Positions 53,807 to 62,608 of a DNA stretch of 64,000 nt are shown piece after piece; the stretch's first letter is position 1; the number at the start of each line of letters is the position of its first letter. The translations under genes were made by a program, and so were the position numbers. Source of the DNA: Kosakonia sp. H02 (GTDB lineage Bacteria > Pseudomonadota > Gammaproteobacteria > Enterobacterales > Enterobacteriaceae). The notes beneath the pieces are model-generated. The model saw only the letters and a program-made list of their open reading frames with translations, was not told where the DNA came from and searched no databases. The stretch lies in NCBI GenBank assembly GCA_030704225.1, contig CP131915.1, positions 248,001 through 312,000 of the forward strand. Reading direction: 5' to 3'.

Positions 53807-54757
53807 TTAGTCGTCTTCTTCGTCGTCAAGCTCGATCGGTGTCTGGTACTCATCTGGCTTGATAACCAGCAAATCGCAGCGCAGATGATCGATCACCTGC
53901 TCTGCGGTATTACCCAGAAACGCGGCGGAGATCCCGGTGCGCCCGATAGTCCCTAAAACAACAATCCCGGCCTGCAAATGTTCCGCCAGGTCCGGGATTA
54001 CTTCTTCCGGTAAGCCTTTTTCCACATGCGTCATTTTTTCATCAATGCCAAATTTCTGCCGCAGGGCTTTCATCGCCAGCAAATGCTGACCGCGGATTGC
54101 ATCGTTATAGACGCTCGGATCAAACTCCGGCAGTTCGATAGCAATATTGATAGGCGTGACCGGATAGGCACCTACCAGATGCACTTCCGTATGGTTGACT
54201 TGCTCAGCCAGTTGCTGCGTCTCTTTCACCAGTTTTTCATTCAGCGAGCTGTGGTAAATCTCTTCACTGGCGAGATTCACCGCTACCACCGCGCGAGCGC
54301 CTTCCGGCCACGGCTGATCTTTTACCATCCATACCGGGCAAGGGCATTTACGCAACAAATGCCAGTCGGTGGGGGTGAAAATAACGGATTCCAGTTTGTC
54401 GTGCTGGTGGGTCATTTTCAGCAGTAAATCATGACCGCCTGCCAGAACTTCCTGAATAATGGCTTCGAAGGGACGATTGTGCCACACCACTTTGATCTCG
54501 ATAGGCACACCCGCATCGATATAATATTTCGCCTGCTCGCGGATCCACGCGGTACGCTGGCTAATGACGCCCTGACGCATTGCGGTTCGCTCATCAGGGG
54601 ACAGAAGGGTGGTCATCTCGTAAGAGAAGTCGTAAATCGGTAAAAAGGCTTTAATGCGACCGCCAATCCGTTGATGCAAATACACGGCACGCCGTAATGC
54701 TGGTTGATCGTCCTGATTAGGATCGATGGCGACCAACATATTCTGATACTTAGCCAT
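53807..54757 (-). CDS. uspE: Universal stress protein UspE
   Basis: A 316-residue protein of two tandem Usp domains; the second carries GIVVLGTIGRTGISAAFLGN and VIDHLRCDLLVIKPD. The start MAKYQNMLVAIDPNQDD matches E. coli UspE. It helps motility, adhesion and stress survival. Next to fnr as in E. coli. The acidic C terminus (LDDEEDD) is conserved. Confidence 0.95.
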   Translation of the reverse strand: MAKYQNMLVAIDPNQDDQPALRRAVYLHQRIGGRIKAFLPIYDFSYEMTTLLSPDERTAMRQGVISQRTAWIREQAKYYIDAGVPIEIKVVWHNRPFEAIIQEVLAGGHDLLLKMTHQHDKLESVIFTPTDWHLLRKCPCPVWMVKDQPWPEGARAVVAVNLASEEIYHSSLNEKLVKETQQLAEQVNHTEVHLVGAYPVTPINIAIELPEFDPSVYNDAIRGQHLLAMKALRQKFGIDEKMTHVEKGLPEEVIPDLAEHLQAGIVVLGTIGRTGISAAFLGNTAEQVIDHLRCDLLVIKPDEYQTPIELDDEEDD

Positions 54758-54901
54758 ACAGGGTCTCCTTACATCTGTCACCACAGTCTGTCAGTAAAAG
54801 ATAACCCATAAGAGCTGAATGAAACAGGGAAAACCTATTGCCAGATCAATAAATCAGAAAAATTTAATGACCTGGCAAAGGTGTAGAAGGCGGGGTAAAA
54901 C

Positions 54902-55654
54902 TCAGGCTACGTTACGCGCGTGTCCGGCCAGTTGTGACAGCAGATCGCTATTCTCAATGGTGATGTATTTCCCTTTCACCGCCAACATTCCACTCTTCTG
55001 GAAACGACCCAGCAGACGGCTGATGGTTTCCACCGTCAGACCCAGATAGTTACCGATATCGCCACGGGTCATGGTCAGGCGGAATTCACGCGGTGAGAAA
55101 CCGCGCTGCGCGAAACGGCGGGATAGATTATAGATAAACGCCGCCAGACGCTCTTCGGCATTTTTCTTCGACAGCAGCAGGATCATATCCTGATCGCCTT
55201 TGATCTCGCCGCTCATCAGACGCATCATCTGCTGACGCAGATTTGGCATTTTGCCGGACAGATCGTCGAGGGTTTCAAAGGGGATCTCACAGACCATGGA
55301 TGTTTCCAGCGCCTGCGCAAAACTTGGATGGTGACCGGTGCCGATTGCATCAAAGCCCACTAAATCACCCGCCAGATGGAAGCCGGTAATTTGCTCATCA
55401 CCTTGTTCGGTAATGGTGTAGCTTTTGATGGTGCCCGAGCGGATTGCGTAGAGCGATTTCAGTTCATCCCCTGCTTTAAACAGCGTCTGACCTTTCTGGA
55501 TGGGCTTTTTACGCTCAATGATGTTATCGAGCTGATCCAGTTCGTGTTCATTGAGGGTAAAGGGGATGCAAAGCTGGCTAATGCTGCAATCCTGGCAATG
55601 GATAGCACAGCCGCCAGACTGAATGCGTCGTATAATTCGCTTTTCCGGGATCAT
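54902..55654 (-). CDS. fnr: Anaerobic regulator FNR
   Basis: A 250-residue CRP/FNR regulator that senses oxygen by a [4Fe-4S] cluster. Cysteines 20, 23 and 29 (HCQDCSISQLC) and Cys122 (SMVCEIPF) match E. coli FNR, as does the recognition helix LTVETISRLLGRFQ. It is followed by uspE and lies downstream of ogt. An FNR box lies just upstream. Confidence 0.97.
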   Translation of the reverse strand: MIPEKRIIRRIQSGGCAIHCQDCSISQLCIPFTLNEHELDQLDNIIERKKPIQKGQTLFKAGDELKSLYAIRSGTIKSYTITEQGDEQITGFHLAGDLVGFDAIGTGHHPSFAQALETSMVCEIPFETLDDLSGKMPNLRQQMMRLMSGEIKGDQDMILLLSKKNAEERLAAFIYNLSRRFAQRGFSPREFRLTMTRGDIGNYLGLTVETISRLLGRFQKSGMLAVKGKYITIENSDLLSQLAGHARNVA

Positions 55655-55674
55655 AGGTCTGCTCTACGCCGTAA

Positions 55675-55688
55675 TTGATATTGGTCAA
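55675..55688. promoter_or_regulatory. FNR box upstream of fnr
   Basis: TTGAT-ATTG-GTCAA differs from the FNR consensus TTGAT-N4-ATCAA in one base; it lies 21 bases before the fnr start. Autoregulation of fnr is known in E. coli. Confidence 0.72.
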
Positions 55689-55863
55689 TTTTATCATCTT
55701 TTTATTGAGCACGTAAGCCTGGCAAAACGTCAATTCACGATTATTAAAACAGCAGAGCGAAACGATAAGCGGTGAATTTGCACCATCTCTTTGAAATTCC
55801 ACCATTTCATTAAGGCTTTTATTGCAGAACGCCGGGAAAAGAACCCCAAACAAGCGTTTTTTC

Positions 55864-56379
55864 TCACAATAGCAAATACTTTTCATGGCGCAGGAGCCAC
55901 TCTTTACGCTGCACACCGCCCGCATAGCCCGTTAATGTGCCATTGCGGCCAATAACGCGATGACAGGGCACAACAATGCTAACCGGATTTGCGCCATTGG
56001 CCGCACCCACAGCGCGAGCAGCACCCGCGCGCCCGAGAAGTGCCGCCAGTTGGCCGTAATGCATCACTTGCCCACAGGGAATTGTGCGCAATATTTGCCA
56101 CACTTCACGCTGAAAAGAGGTGCCAGCGGTTGCCGTCGGCAGGGTATCGATAACGGCCAGATCGCCGTCGAAATAATCCTGCAATTTCAGGCTCAACCCG
56201 CCCGGATTGCGCGATGCGAGCCGCTGATAGCCTTCGCGGCGATAATGAATATTCAACAGTTCGATCATGCGATCGCTGTGTTCTTCCCACTCGACTGCAC
56301 GCAACTGGAACTGCTCATCACACAGCAGCCATAACGGGCCAAGGGGAGTAGAGATTTTATCTTCGAGTAGCGTGAGCAT
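55864..56379 (-). CDS. ogt: O6-methylguanine-DNA methyltransferase Ogt
   Basis: A 171-residue suicide repair protein that takes the alkyl group from O6-alkylguanine. The acceptor is Cys139 in VVPCHRVIG, preceded by the helix-turn-helix GQVMHYGQLAALLGRAGAA. Length equals E. coli Ogt. It lies in the same order with fnr as in E. coli. Confidence 0.95.
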   Translation of the reverse strand: MLTLLEDKISTPLGPLWLLCDEQFQLRAVEWEEHSDRMIELLNIHYRREGYQRLASRNPGGLSLKLQDYFDGDLAVIDTLPTATAGTSFQREVWQILRTIPCGQVMHYGQLAALLGRAGAARAVGAANGANPVSIVVPCHRVIGRNGTLTGYAGGVQRKEWLLRHEKYLLL

Positions 56380-56845
56380 CCGGCATCCTTATCAATGAAT
56401 CGCGGCGTTAATTTATCAGACAAATATCTACGCCACCATACCCGGAAAGTGCGTCCGGTTGCTTTATCAATTTTTGAAAGGAATAACCATTAAGGGTTAG
56501 TTTGTGCGCCAGCGGTAATATATTCCCTGGTTTTAATGCATGAAAAAAATAGAGCCTGCCGACATCCGCCAGGCTCTACAGTACACACAAAACGCGTCCG
56601 TTCTTTATTTTTCGCTTTATTATCCGTGCGTGTTAAATACAGTTATAGCGTTCGTATCTATTATTTCCAGCCGAAATTGGTGATTGGTTTCACGATAATT
56701 AACTGAAATTTAGGATATGAGTATCGGCCTGGAGCGGTTATCTTTTTGAACCCTTAGCCGGTAAAAGGTTAATCTGCGCTAACCATTGAGCACTCGCCCC
56801 ACGCCAGCTATAGTACGTGAGCAGAAGTAGCTGGAGGACTGCCCC
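56380..56845. other. Intergenic region between ogt and smrA
   Basis: No protein gene is seen in these 466 bases. A strong minus-strand terminator without an upstream gene, and a promoter-like pair, lie at 56543-56669; see the candidate small RNA. K-12 has the abg genes at this position. Confidence 0.6.
56543..56635 (-). ncRNA. Candidate small RNA with intrinsic terminator
   Basis: On the minus strand the 9-bp stem TAGAGCCTG/CAGGCTCTA (56578-56550) is followed by seven T, a textbook terminator, yet no minus-strand gene lies upstream of it. A promoter-like pair, TGGAAA (56669-56664) and TATAAC (56647-56642) with a 16-base spacer, would give a transcript of about 93 bases starting near 56635. 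No ribosome-binding site or frame is seen. It could also be the remnant of a deleted gene. Confidence 0.4.
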
Positions 56846-57409
56846 ATGAACCCTGACGACAAATCCCTGTTCCTTGACGCCATGGAGGATGTCCAACCCC
56901 TGAAGCGCAGTGCCGATGTGCACTGGCATCCGGGCCACAAACCCCGCACGTTGCAGCGCGTCGATACCCTGCAACTCGATAACTTTTTAACCACGGGCTT
57001 CCTCGACATTATTCCCCTTGATACGCCGCTGGAATTCAAGCGCGAAGGGCTGCAAATCGGCGTGCTTGATAAGCTGCGATTGGGTAAATACACCCAGCAG
57101 GCGAGCCTGAACCTCCTGCGCCAGCCAGTGGAGCAGTGCCGACAGTTAGTGTTTCGCTTTATGCATCAGTCCCGGCAGGATGGCCTGCGCAATGTGCTGA
57201 TCATTCACGGCAAAGGGCGCGAGGACAATTCGCACGCCAATATTGTGCGCAGTTACCTGGCGCGCTGGTTGCCGGAATTTGAGGATGTGCAGGCCTTTTG
57301 TTCCGCCTTACCGCACCACGGCGGCAGCGGTGCCTGCTATGTTGCTCTGCGCAAATCCGAGCAGGCAAAGCACGAGAACTGGGAGCGGCACGCCAAGCGC
57401 AGCCGCTAA
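56846..57409 (+). CDS. smrA: Smr-domain DNA/RNA nuclease SmrA (YdaL)
   Basis: A 187-residue protein with a C-terminal Smr (MutS2-like) domain, signature LIIHGKGRE near residue 118 and LPHHGGSGACYVALRK. It matches E. coli YdaL/SmrA in length and sequence, a protein with endonuclease activity. GGAGGA precedes the ATG. The stop overlaps that of the convergent umuC by four bases. Confidence 0.95.
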   Translation: MNPDDKSLFLDAMEDVQPLKRSADVHWHPGHKPRTLQRVDTLQLDNFLTTGFLDIIPLDTPLEFKREGLQIGVLDKLRLGKYTQQASLNLLRQPVEQCRQLVFRFMHQSRQDGLRNVLIIHGKGREDNSHANIVRSYLARWLPEFEDVQAFCSALPHHGGSGACYVALRKSEQAKHENWERHAKRSR

Positions 57410-58659
57410 CCGGCAAGGGGAACATCATCCAGGCGGGTGGTCCAGGCGGGCGAGAGCAGGGAGCGCTTCATCGTCCAGCCTGGCGTTACCCCCTGGCCCG
57501 CAAACCATAATTTGTTTCCTTTCTTGTTCAGCGTGTCCATCACTTTCATTAGCGATTCGCTATTTCCGCGTGGAGAAAATTCATCAAATAAATTAAGTTG
57601 TGCGACGCCTTTGCTGTAAAAATCGCCCAGCATGACGCCCGCTTTTTGATATCGCGGACCTTGCTTCCAGATAATATCCAGGCTACGCGTAGCGGCAGCA
57701 ATAATATCGCGTGTGTCATGGGTTGGAGTAAGTAAATATATTCCTGCATTGTTGCTGTAATAAGGTTCATCATCATCGTGGGGGCTGCTCTTAATAAAGG
57801 CCCCGACATAGCGGCAATATTGATGCTCGGTGCGTAATTTCTCAGCAGCCCTTGCCGCCCAGGTGCAAATCCCTTCGCGCACTGAGGCGTAATCGCTGAT
57901 GCGCTGACCAAAGGAGCGGGAACTGATGATTTCGTTCCTGGCCGGGGCAAATTCAGAAAAACCCAGGCAGGGTTCACCGCGCAGCTCGCGTACCGTCCGC
58001 TCCAGCACCACGCTGAAGTTTTTACGGATAAACCACAGATCGCTCTGCGCCAGCTTGAGTACGGTATCAATCCCCATTGCGCTCAACCTTTTGCTCAGCC
58101 GATGGCCAATTCCCCACACGTCATCCACCGGCAGGGCAGCCATCAGCCTGAGTTGGCTCGCCTGGCGCGACAAATCCACCACGCCACGCGAGTGAACGGG
58201 CCACTTCTTGGCGGCGTGGTTCGCCAGTTTCGCCAGCGTCTTGGTCGGGGCGATACCCACCCCAACGGTAAGCATGGTGCGCTGGTAAATGGCGCTGCGA
58301 ATGGTGTGTCCAAACGCTTTAAGGTGTGGAATGCCGGTCAAATCAACAAATGCTTCATCAATGCTGTACATGTCCACGCCCGGACACATCTCTTCCAGCA
58401 GGGTCATTACCCGGTGGCTCATATCGCCATACAACGCGTAGTTGCTGCTGAACACCGCCACGCCGTGACGCTGCATGAGCTCTTTTTGTTTGAAATAAGG
58501 TTCCGCCATCGTGATGCCGAGCGCTTTCGCTTCCGGCGAACGCGAAATCACGCAGCCGTCATTATTGGATAACACTACCACCGGCTTGCCGGTTAAATCC
58601 GGCCGCCAGACGGTTTCGCAACTGGTATAAAAAGAGTTCACATCAACGAGGGCGTACAT
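57406..58659 (-). CDS. umuC: DNA polymerase V catalytic subunit UmuC
   Basis: A 417-residue Y-family polymerase for error-prone translesion synthesis. Catalytic acids are in ALVDVNSFY (Asp6) and YSIDEAFVD, with SYNAL-type palm stretch FSSNYALYGD. The beta-clamp motif is QLNLFDE near residue 355. Length is five less than E. coli UmuC. It overlaps umuD by 17 bases. Confidence 0.95.
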   Translation of the reverse strand: MYALVDVNSFYTSCETVWRPDLTGKPVVVLSNNDGCVISRSPEAKALGITMAEPYFKQKELMQRHGVAVFSSNYALYGDMSHRVMTLLEEMCPGVDMYSIDEAFVDLTGIPHLKAFGHTIRSAIYQRTMLTVGVGIAPTKTLAKLANHAAKKWPVHSRGVVDLSRQASQLRLMAALPVDDVWGIGHRLSKRLSAMGIDTVLKLAQSDLWFIRKNFSVVLERTVRELRGEPCLGFSEFAPARNEIISSRSFGQRISDYASVREGICTWAARAAEKLRTEHQYCRYVGAFIKSSPHDDDEPYYSNNAGIYLLTPTHDTRDIIAAATRSLDIIWKQGPRYQKAGVMLGDFYSKGVAQLNLFDEFSPRGNSESLMKVMDTLNKKGNKLWFAGQGVTPGWTMKRSLLSPAWTTRLDDVPLAG

Positions 58660-59023
58660 GATGGCGGGCCGGCATCGTAATAATGGTAGTCACGACGCCC
58701 ACAATATGTGCGCCTTCCTCTTCATTGATTTTCACCACCGGGTAAGCGGGGTTATCCGCCACCAGCTGTGGGTAAGGGCGCATACGCAGGCGCTTAACCG
58801 TAAAGCCGCTTAGCAGCCTGGCAACGACAATATCGCCATCGCCGGGTTGCAGGCTGGTATCCACCAACAGCAACGACCCAGGCAGGATCGCCGCTTCGCA
58901 CATGGCATCGCTCGATGCCCGCATCACATAGGTGGCTGACGGGTGGGCGATCAAGCTTCTGACCAGGTCGATCGCATCTTCGATATAATCCGCAGCCGGG
59001 CTGGGAAAGGCGCTGGTAGTCAT
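58643..59023 (-). CDS. umuD: UmuD'-like polymerase V accessory protein
   Basis: A 126-residue UmuD homologue starting MTTSAFPSPAADY, i.e. at the position corresponding to residue 21 of E. coli UmuD, so the cleavable N-terminal arm is missing. The Cys-Gly cleavage site is replaced by Ser-Ala. The catalytic Ser60 in GDSM is Ala40 in SSDAM, while the Lys97 equivalent (Lys77, FTVKRL) is kept. Stop codons before the ATG and a LexA box 25 bases upstream show that no longer form exists. It thus resembles processed UmuD' and phage P1 HumD. SOS-regulated. Confidence 0.9.
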   Translation of the reverse strand: MTTSAFPSPAADYIEDAIDLVRSLIAHPSATYVMRASSDAMCEAAILPGSLLLVDTSLQPGDGDIVVARLLSGFTVKRLRMRPYPQLVADNPAYPVVKINEEEGAHIVGVVTTIITMPARHHVRPR

Positions 59024-59048
59024 AATGTGTCTGAATCTTTTATTATTA

Positions 59049-59064
59049 CTGTATATAAATACAG
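59049..59064. promoter_or_regulatory. LexA box of umuDC
   Basis: CTGTATATAAATACAG is a close match to the LexA consensus CTGT-N8-ACAG, with a perfect CTGT/ACAG pair, 25 bases upstream of umuD. Confidence 0.93.
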
Positions 59065-59189
59065 TATCGTTGTTCGCACAGAATGATCAAGTCCTGAACG
59101 TCAGGATCATTGAAAGATCCTGAGATAAGGAGAAATTTTTTGCTTGTAGCCTATCCGCTTGTCGCTGTAAGACGGGGGACGGAAAGGAA

Positions 59190-59214
59190 AACAGAGGCCA
59201 CAACCTGGCCTCTG
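59190..59214 (-). terminator. Terminator after the 641-residue orphan gene
   Basis: The hairpin AGAGGCCA/TGGCCTCT with a five-base loop is followed on the minus strand by GTTTTCCTTT, 22 bases after the stop of the orphan gene. Confidence 0.7.
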
Positions 59215-59235
59215 TAACGTTTTGGATAGGCGGTG

Positions 59236-61161
59236 TTAGCGGATATTGCGCGATGCGTCTGCTTGTGCTTTCAACTTTTCCAGAAAATCCAGAAGCTCCT
59301 GGATACTCATCAAAACAGGGAGATCGTTATCTTTATCAAGCCAGTACCGTTCTTCTTGTGAGTCGATCCATTCGACTTCAGTCACAACACCAAGCGATAT
59401 GACGCTCTGTACCCAGGAATAATCACCATTCAAAATAGGCAAGTTCTCACAAACAAACTCTTTGATGCTAAGGACTTTTTCAATTTTCTCCTGCATCAGC
59501 TTATTCCGTTTTTCAATGACGGAAGGCTTGCCTATTATCCAGTCAAGTGGCCTTTCTGATGTACGGCAGTCGCACAGCACTAAGTTATTACCGATACGTA
59601 TTGCCAGATCGGTCTCACGATATTTTTCATCGGGACGGCGCAGGAAGCGTACCGGAAGTAAGTCATAACCTTGCTGTTCGATCTCAGTGCGCAGCAGTTC
59701 CTCAAAATCCAGGCCTCGCTGTTGGGCATTTTCCCGAATGCCAAAAAAGAGATTGCTGAGGAATGTAAGTATTCCACCTAAATCGATAACCGAGATATCG
59801 CCATGATGGAAAATAACAGGGCGGGGGCCGTAAGACCAAAGTGAAAGCCGCTCTTTTTTTTCTTCACTTAATGTAAGGTACTCGCAGATACGTAAAAAAT
59901 TCGCTGGCGTAACATCATTGATATAGTCCACCTCTGTTGAGGTGAGGCTTAATAATCTTATTAATTCATTGTTTAACTCTTCAGGCGAGCGCGAGGTGGC
60001 CGTATAGGCTCGTTGCAGTGTCGACCAGACACGGATGACTTCATCCTGAGCGGGATGGGACGTTTGCCCTCGATATAATATGTGCTGGTATGATAAGGCC
60101 TGCAAAAATAATAGTAAGGACCTTAAGGTAAATCCCATTCTCTTAAAAAACGGCTCAATTAAGCTATTGTGCGCATTAATAAAATTATCTGTATTAATGA
60201 GCGCAGGAACAAAATTTGTTATCTGATCTTTGAAGGGATTATTTTCACTAATAAACTCCCTGAACGGGTGGCGGTCATAATTATACTGTAAACAAAAGAT
60301 ATAAGATTGCGTACCATCTTTTTTCGTAGCGACAAAACTGGGCAGCCCTTTGGCGGTACTCAGATAGTGTTTGCCCTTATCCAACCGGCGATCGTAACTG
60401 AGAATCAGCGCATCCTGTTCTTTTGTTCTGGCTTCACGCCATGCGCCATTTCTATCTACATGTAATGCTACTCCTTTACTGATTGCACGCATTTTTGCCG
60501 TCACGCGCCAGTATTCATAAGCATAGCCTTCAAGGATATAGATGCTTTTCTGAATGTCCGGTGAGTACTCTTTTAATACCCATTGTGGTTGGGATTGATA
60601 TAATTCCCATACTTTTTTAATAGTATCTGGTGTCATTCCACCTTTACTGTGAGCTTCATAAAAATATCCGCCCAGCACCTCTTTTTCTGAAAGGGTGTTT
60701 GATAAACAAATATCATCGCCAAAGCTTTTTGCATATTTAAAAAAGGCGGTTTCAAGCACCAGGCGAACAGTGGATATAGTTCCCGCATCACTCTTTTCAT
60801 ATTCTTCAGCAATACTTTGCGGTGCAACACGGCGGTATAAATGGAACCAAAAAAATAGAGAGTGTTTGCTGATAATATCCTTAATTTTTTCTTCAATAAT
60901 TTCCATTAGTGGGTGAAGTGTATCCCATGCTTCATCACCGGTAAGGAGCGTATCCTGGTCTCTTTTAATTTTTTCTTGATAAGGTGAGATTAATGCTGCT
61001 CTGGCCTGATTGGTTTCTTTTTGCATATTCTCCACGTGAGTTTCTGTAACGTGTAAAAAAGTCACGGAGTAATATTCGGGTAGCGTTTGTATGGGGTTTG
61101 TATTGGATTTTGCTTTGGTTTTTGATGTTTTCTTTTTTCTTGGTTTACTACTGTTTGGCAT
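59236..61161 (-). CDS. Uncharacterised 641-residue protein with nuclease-like C-terminal region
   Basis: I do not recognise this gene. It is AT-rich: 21 of 60 bases are G or C in line 60121-60180, against 35 of 60 in 62101-62160 next to it. ATG at 61161 has AAGGAG eight bases upstream. The N terminus is Lys-rich (PRKKKTSKTKAK), followed by a long helical part. Near residues 481-533 GLDFEELLRTEIEQQGYDLL is followed by RETDLAIRIGNNLVLCDCR. Helix, strand with Asp518, then VLCD-C-R (Asp531, Arg533) resembles a PD-(D/E)xK nuclease fold with Arg in place of Lys. No partner gene is visible. Confidence 0.8.
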   Translation of the reverse strand: MPNSSKPRKKKTSKTKAKSNTNPIQTLPEYYSVTFLHVTETHVENMQKETNQARAALISPYQEKIKRDQDTLLTGDEAWDTLHPLMEIIEEKIKDIISKHSLFFWFHLYRRVAPQSIAEEYEKSDAGTISTVRLVLETAFFKYAKSFGDDICLSNTLSEKEVLGGYFYEAHSKGGMTPDTIKKVWELYQSQPQWVLKEYSPDIQKSIYILEGYAYEYWRVTAKMRAISKGVALHVDRNGAWREARTKEQDALILSYDRRLDKGKHYLSTAKGLPSFVATKKDGTQSYIFCLQYNYDRHPFREFISENNPFKDQITNFVPALINTDNFINAHNSLIEPFFKRMGFTLRSLLLFLQALSYQHILYRGQTSHPAQDEVIRVWSTLQRAYTATSRSPEELNNELIRLLSLTSTEVDYINDVTPANFLRICEYLTLSEEKKERLSLWSYGPRPVIFHHGDISVIDLGGILTFLSNLFFGIRENAQQRGLDFEELLRTEIEQQGYDLLPVRFLRRPDEKYRETDLAIRIGNNLVLCDCRTSERPLDWIIGKPSVIEKRNKLMQEKIEKVLSIKEFVCENLPILNGDYSWVQSVISLGVVTEVEWIDSQEERYWLDKDNDLPVLMSIQELLDFLEKLKAQADASRNIR

Positions 61162-61386
61162 TTCGACAGCTCCTTTATCGTTAACGCAAGGTAGATACAT
61201 CATAAAAATATGTTTTTGCGGCGGGCGACGATTATAGCAAGCCAGGCAATTGATCGATATGCCGAAATAAAGGGGGGATGCGGCATATACTGCACTCTTT
61301 AGCTGGCGCAGGCGAGGGGGTAAAGCTTTTACAATCAATGGGTAAGCCACTACACTTAGGGGCAATGTACCCATTGGACGGCCCGC

Positions 61387-62457
61387 ATGACGACACTCAA
61401 AAGCAACAACTTCTTCTTTATCGTTTTGTTATTACTGGTAAGTGTGGCGTTTTTCAGCCTTATCCAGCCGTACTACTCCGCCATTATCTGGGCGGTGATC
61501 CTGGCGCTGATCTTTTATCCGCTGCGCAAACGTCTGTCTGTGCTATTACGCGGGCGCAACAGCATCGCGTCGCTGATAACCGTGCTGCTGATCTGCGTGC
61601 TGGTATTTATCCCGATGATGATTGTGCTTTCATCCCTTGCCGTGGAGATCAACAGCCTCTACCAGCGGCTGCAAACCAATGCCACCGACCTGCCGCAGCT
61701 GTTGAGCAACGGAATAGCTCACCTGCCGGAGTGGGCAAAAAACGCGCTGCGTGAGAATGATTTTGACTCGGTAACGTCAATTCGTGAAAAACTCTCCGGC
61801 GTGGCGCTGGGCGTCGGGCGCTATCTGGCGGGCAGCGCGTTGCTTATCGGTAAAGGTACGCTCGGGATCACTATCAGCTTCTGTTTGATGGTTTATCTGC
61901 TGTTCTTTTTACTGAAAGATGGCGCGTATCTGGTAAGTAAGATCTACGAGGTTATGCCGCTGTCGGCGACCATCAAACGCCGTCTGTTCCTGAAATTTGC
62001 CGGGGTCGCACGCGCGACGGTAAAAGGTACGCTGGTGGTGGCGCTGGTGCAGGGCGCCCTGGGCGGCATTGGTTTTTGGTTTGCCGGTTTTAATGGCAGC
62101 CTGTTGTGGGCCGCGTTAATGGCATTTCTGTCGCTGATACCCGCTGTCGGCACCGCGATTGTCTGGGTTCCGGCGGTGATTTTCCTCTACTCCACGGGCG
62201 AACTGATGACGGCGATACTGCTGACGCTGTTCTTCGTGATCGTGGTGGGGCTGGCAGATAATATTTTGCGCCCGTTGCTGGTGGGCAAAGATACCCGTTT
62301 GCCAGATTACCTGGTTCTGCTGACCACACTCGGCGGTTTGCAGTTCTTTGGCATTAACGGTTTTGTGCTGGGGCCGATGATTGCCGCGTTGTTTATCTCC
62401 TCATGGAATTTGCTGGCGGAAGCGCGGGCCAATGCGCTTAAGGAACAACAAAAATAG
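61387..62457 (+). CDS. AI-2E (PerM) family membrane protein
   Basis: A 356-residue inner-membrane protein with seven to eight helices. Family stretches are LADNILRPLLVGKDTRLPDYLV and the glycine-rich ALVQGALGGIGFWFAG near residue 220. It does not match E. coli TqsA or YdiK well outside family residues, so no symbol is given. Substrates in this family range from autoinducer-2 export to Na+/H+ exchange. The start has only a weak ribosome-binding site, GGACGG. Confidence 0.85.
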   Translation: MTTLKSNNFFFIVLLLLVSVAFFSLIQPYYSAIIWAVILALIFYPLRKRLSVLLRGRNSIASLITVLLICVLVFIPMMIVLSSLAVEINSLYQRLQTNATDLPQLLSNGIAHLPEWAKNALRENDFDSVTSIREKLSGVALGVGRYLAGSALLIGKGTLGITISFCLMVYLLFFLLKDGAYLVSKIYEVMPLSATIKRRLFLKFAGVARATVKGTLVVALVQGALGGIGFWFAGFNGSLLWAALMAFLSLIPAVGTAIVWVPAVIFLYSTGELMTAILLTLFFVIVVGLADNILRPLLVGKDTRLPDYLVLLTTLGGLQFFGINGFVLGPMIAALFISSWNLLAEARANALKEQQK

Positions 62458-62518
62458 ACTGCCGGGCTGGTATTGCTCATTGTCGGTATGCTGTTGATAA
62501 AACTCGCATGATGTGACA

Positions 62519-62538
62519 TTGCCCGCGATTGCGGGCAA
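62519..62538. repeat. Perfect hairpin between the AI-2E and GGDEF genes
   Basis: TTGCCCGC/GCGGGCAA with a four-base loop. No T tract follows, so it is not clearly a terminator. Confidence 0.5.
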
Positions 62539-62608
62539 CGAAATTTGCTGGCTGTATTACGCTTAAAGGACAATGACAAACGTTACGGGACACCAGTAAG
62601 GGTCGTCG

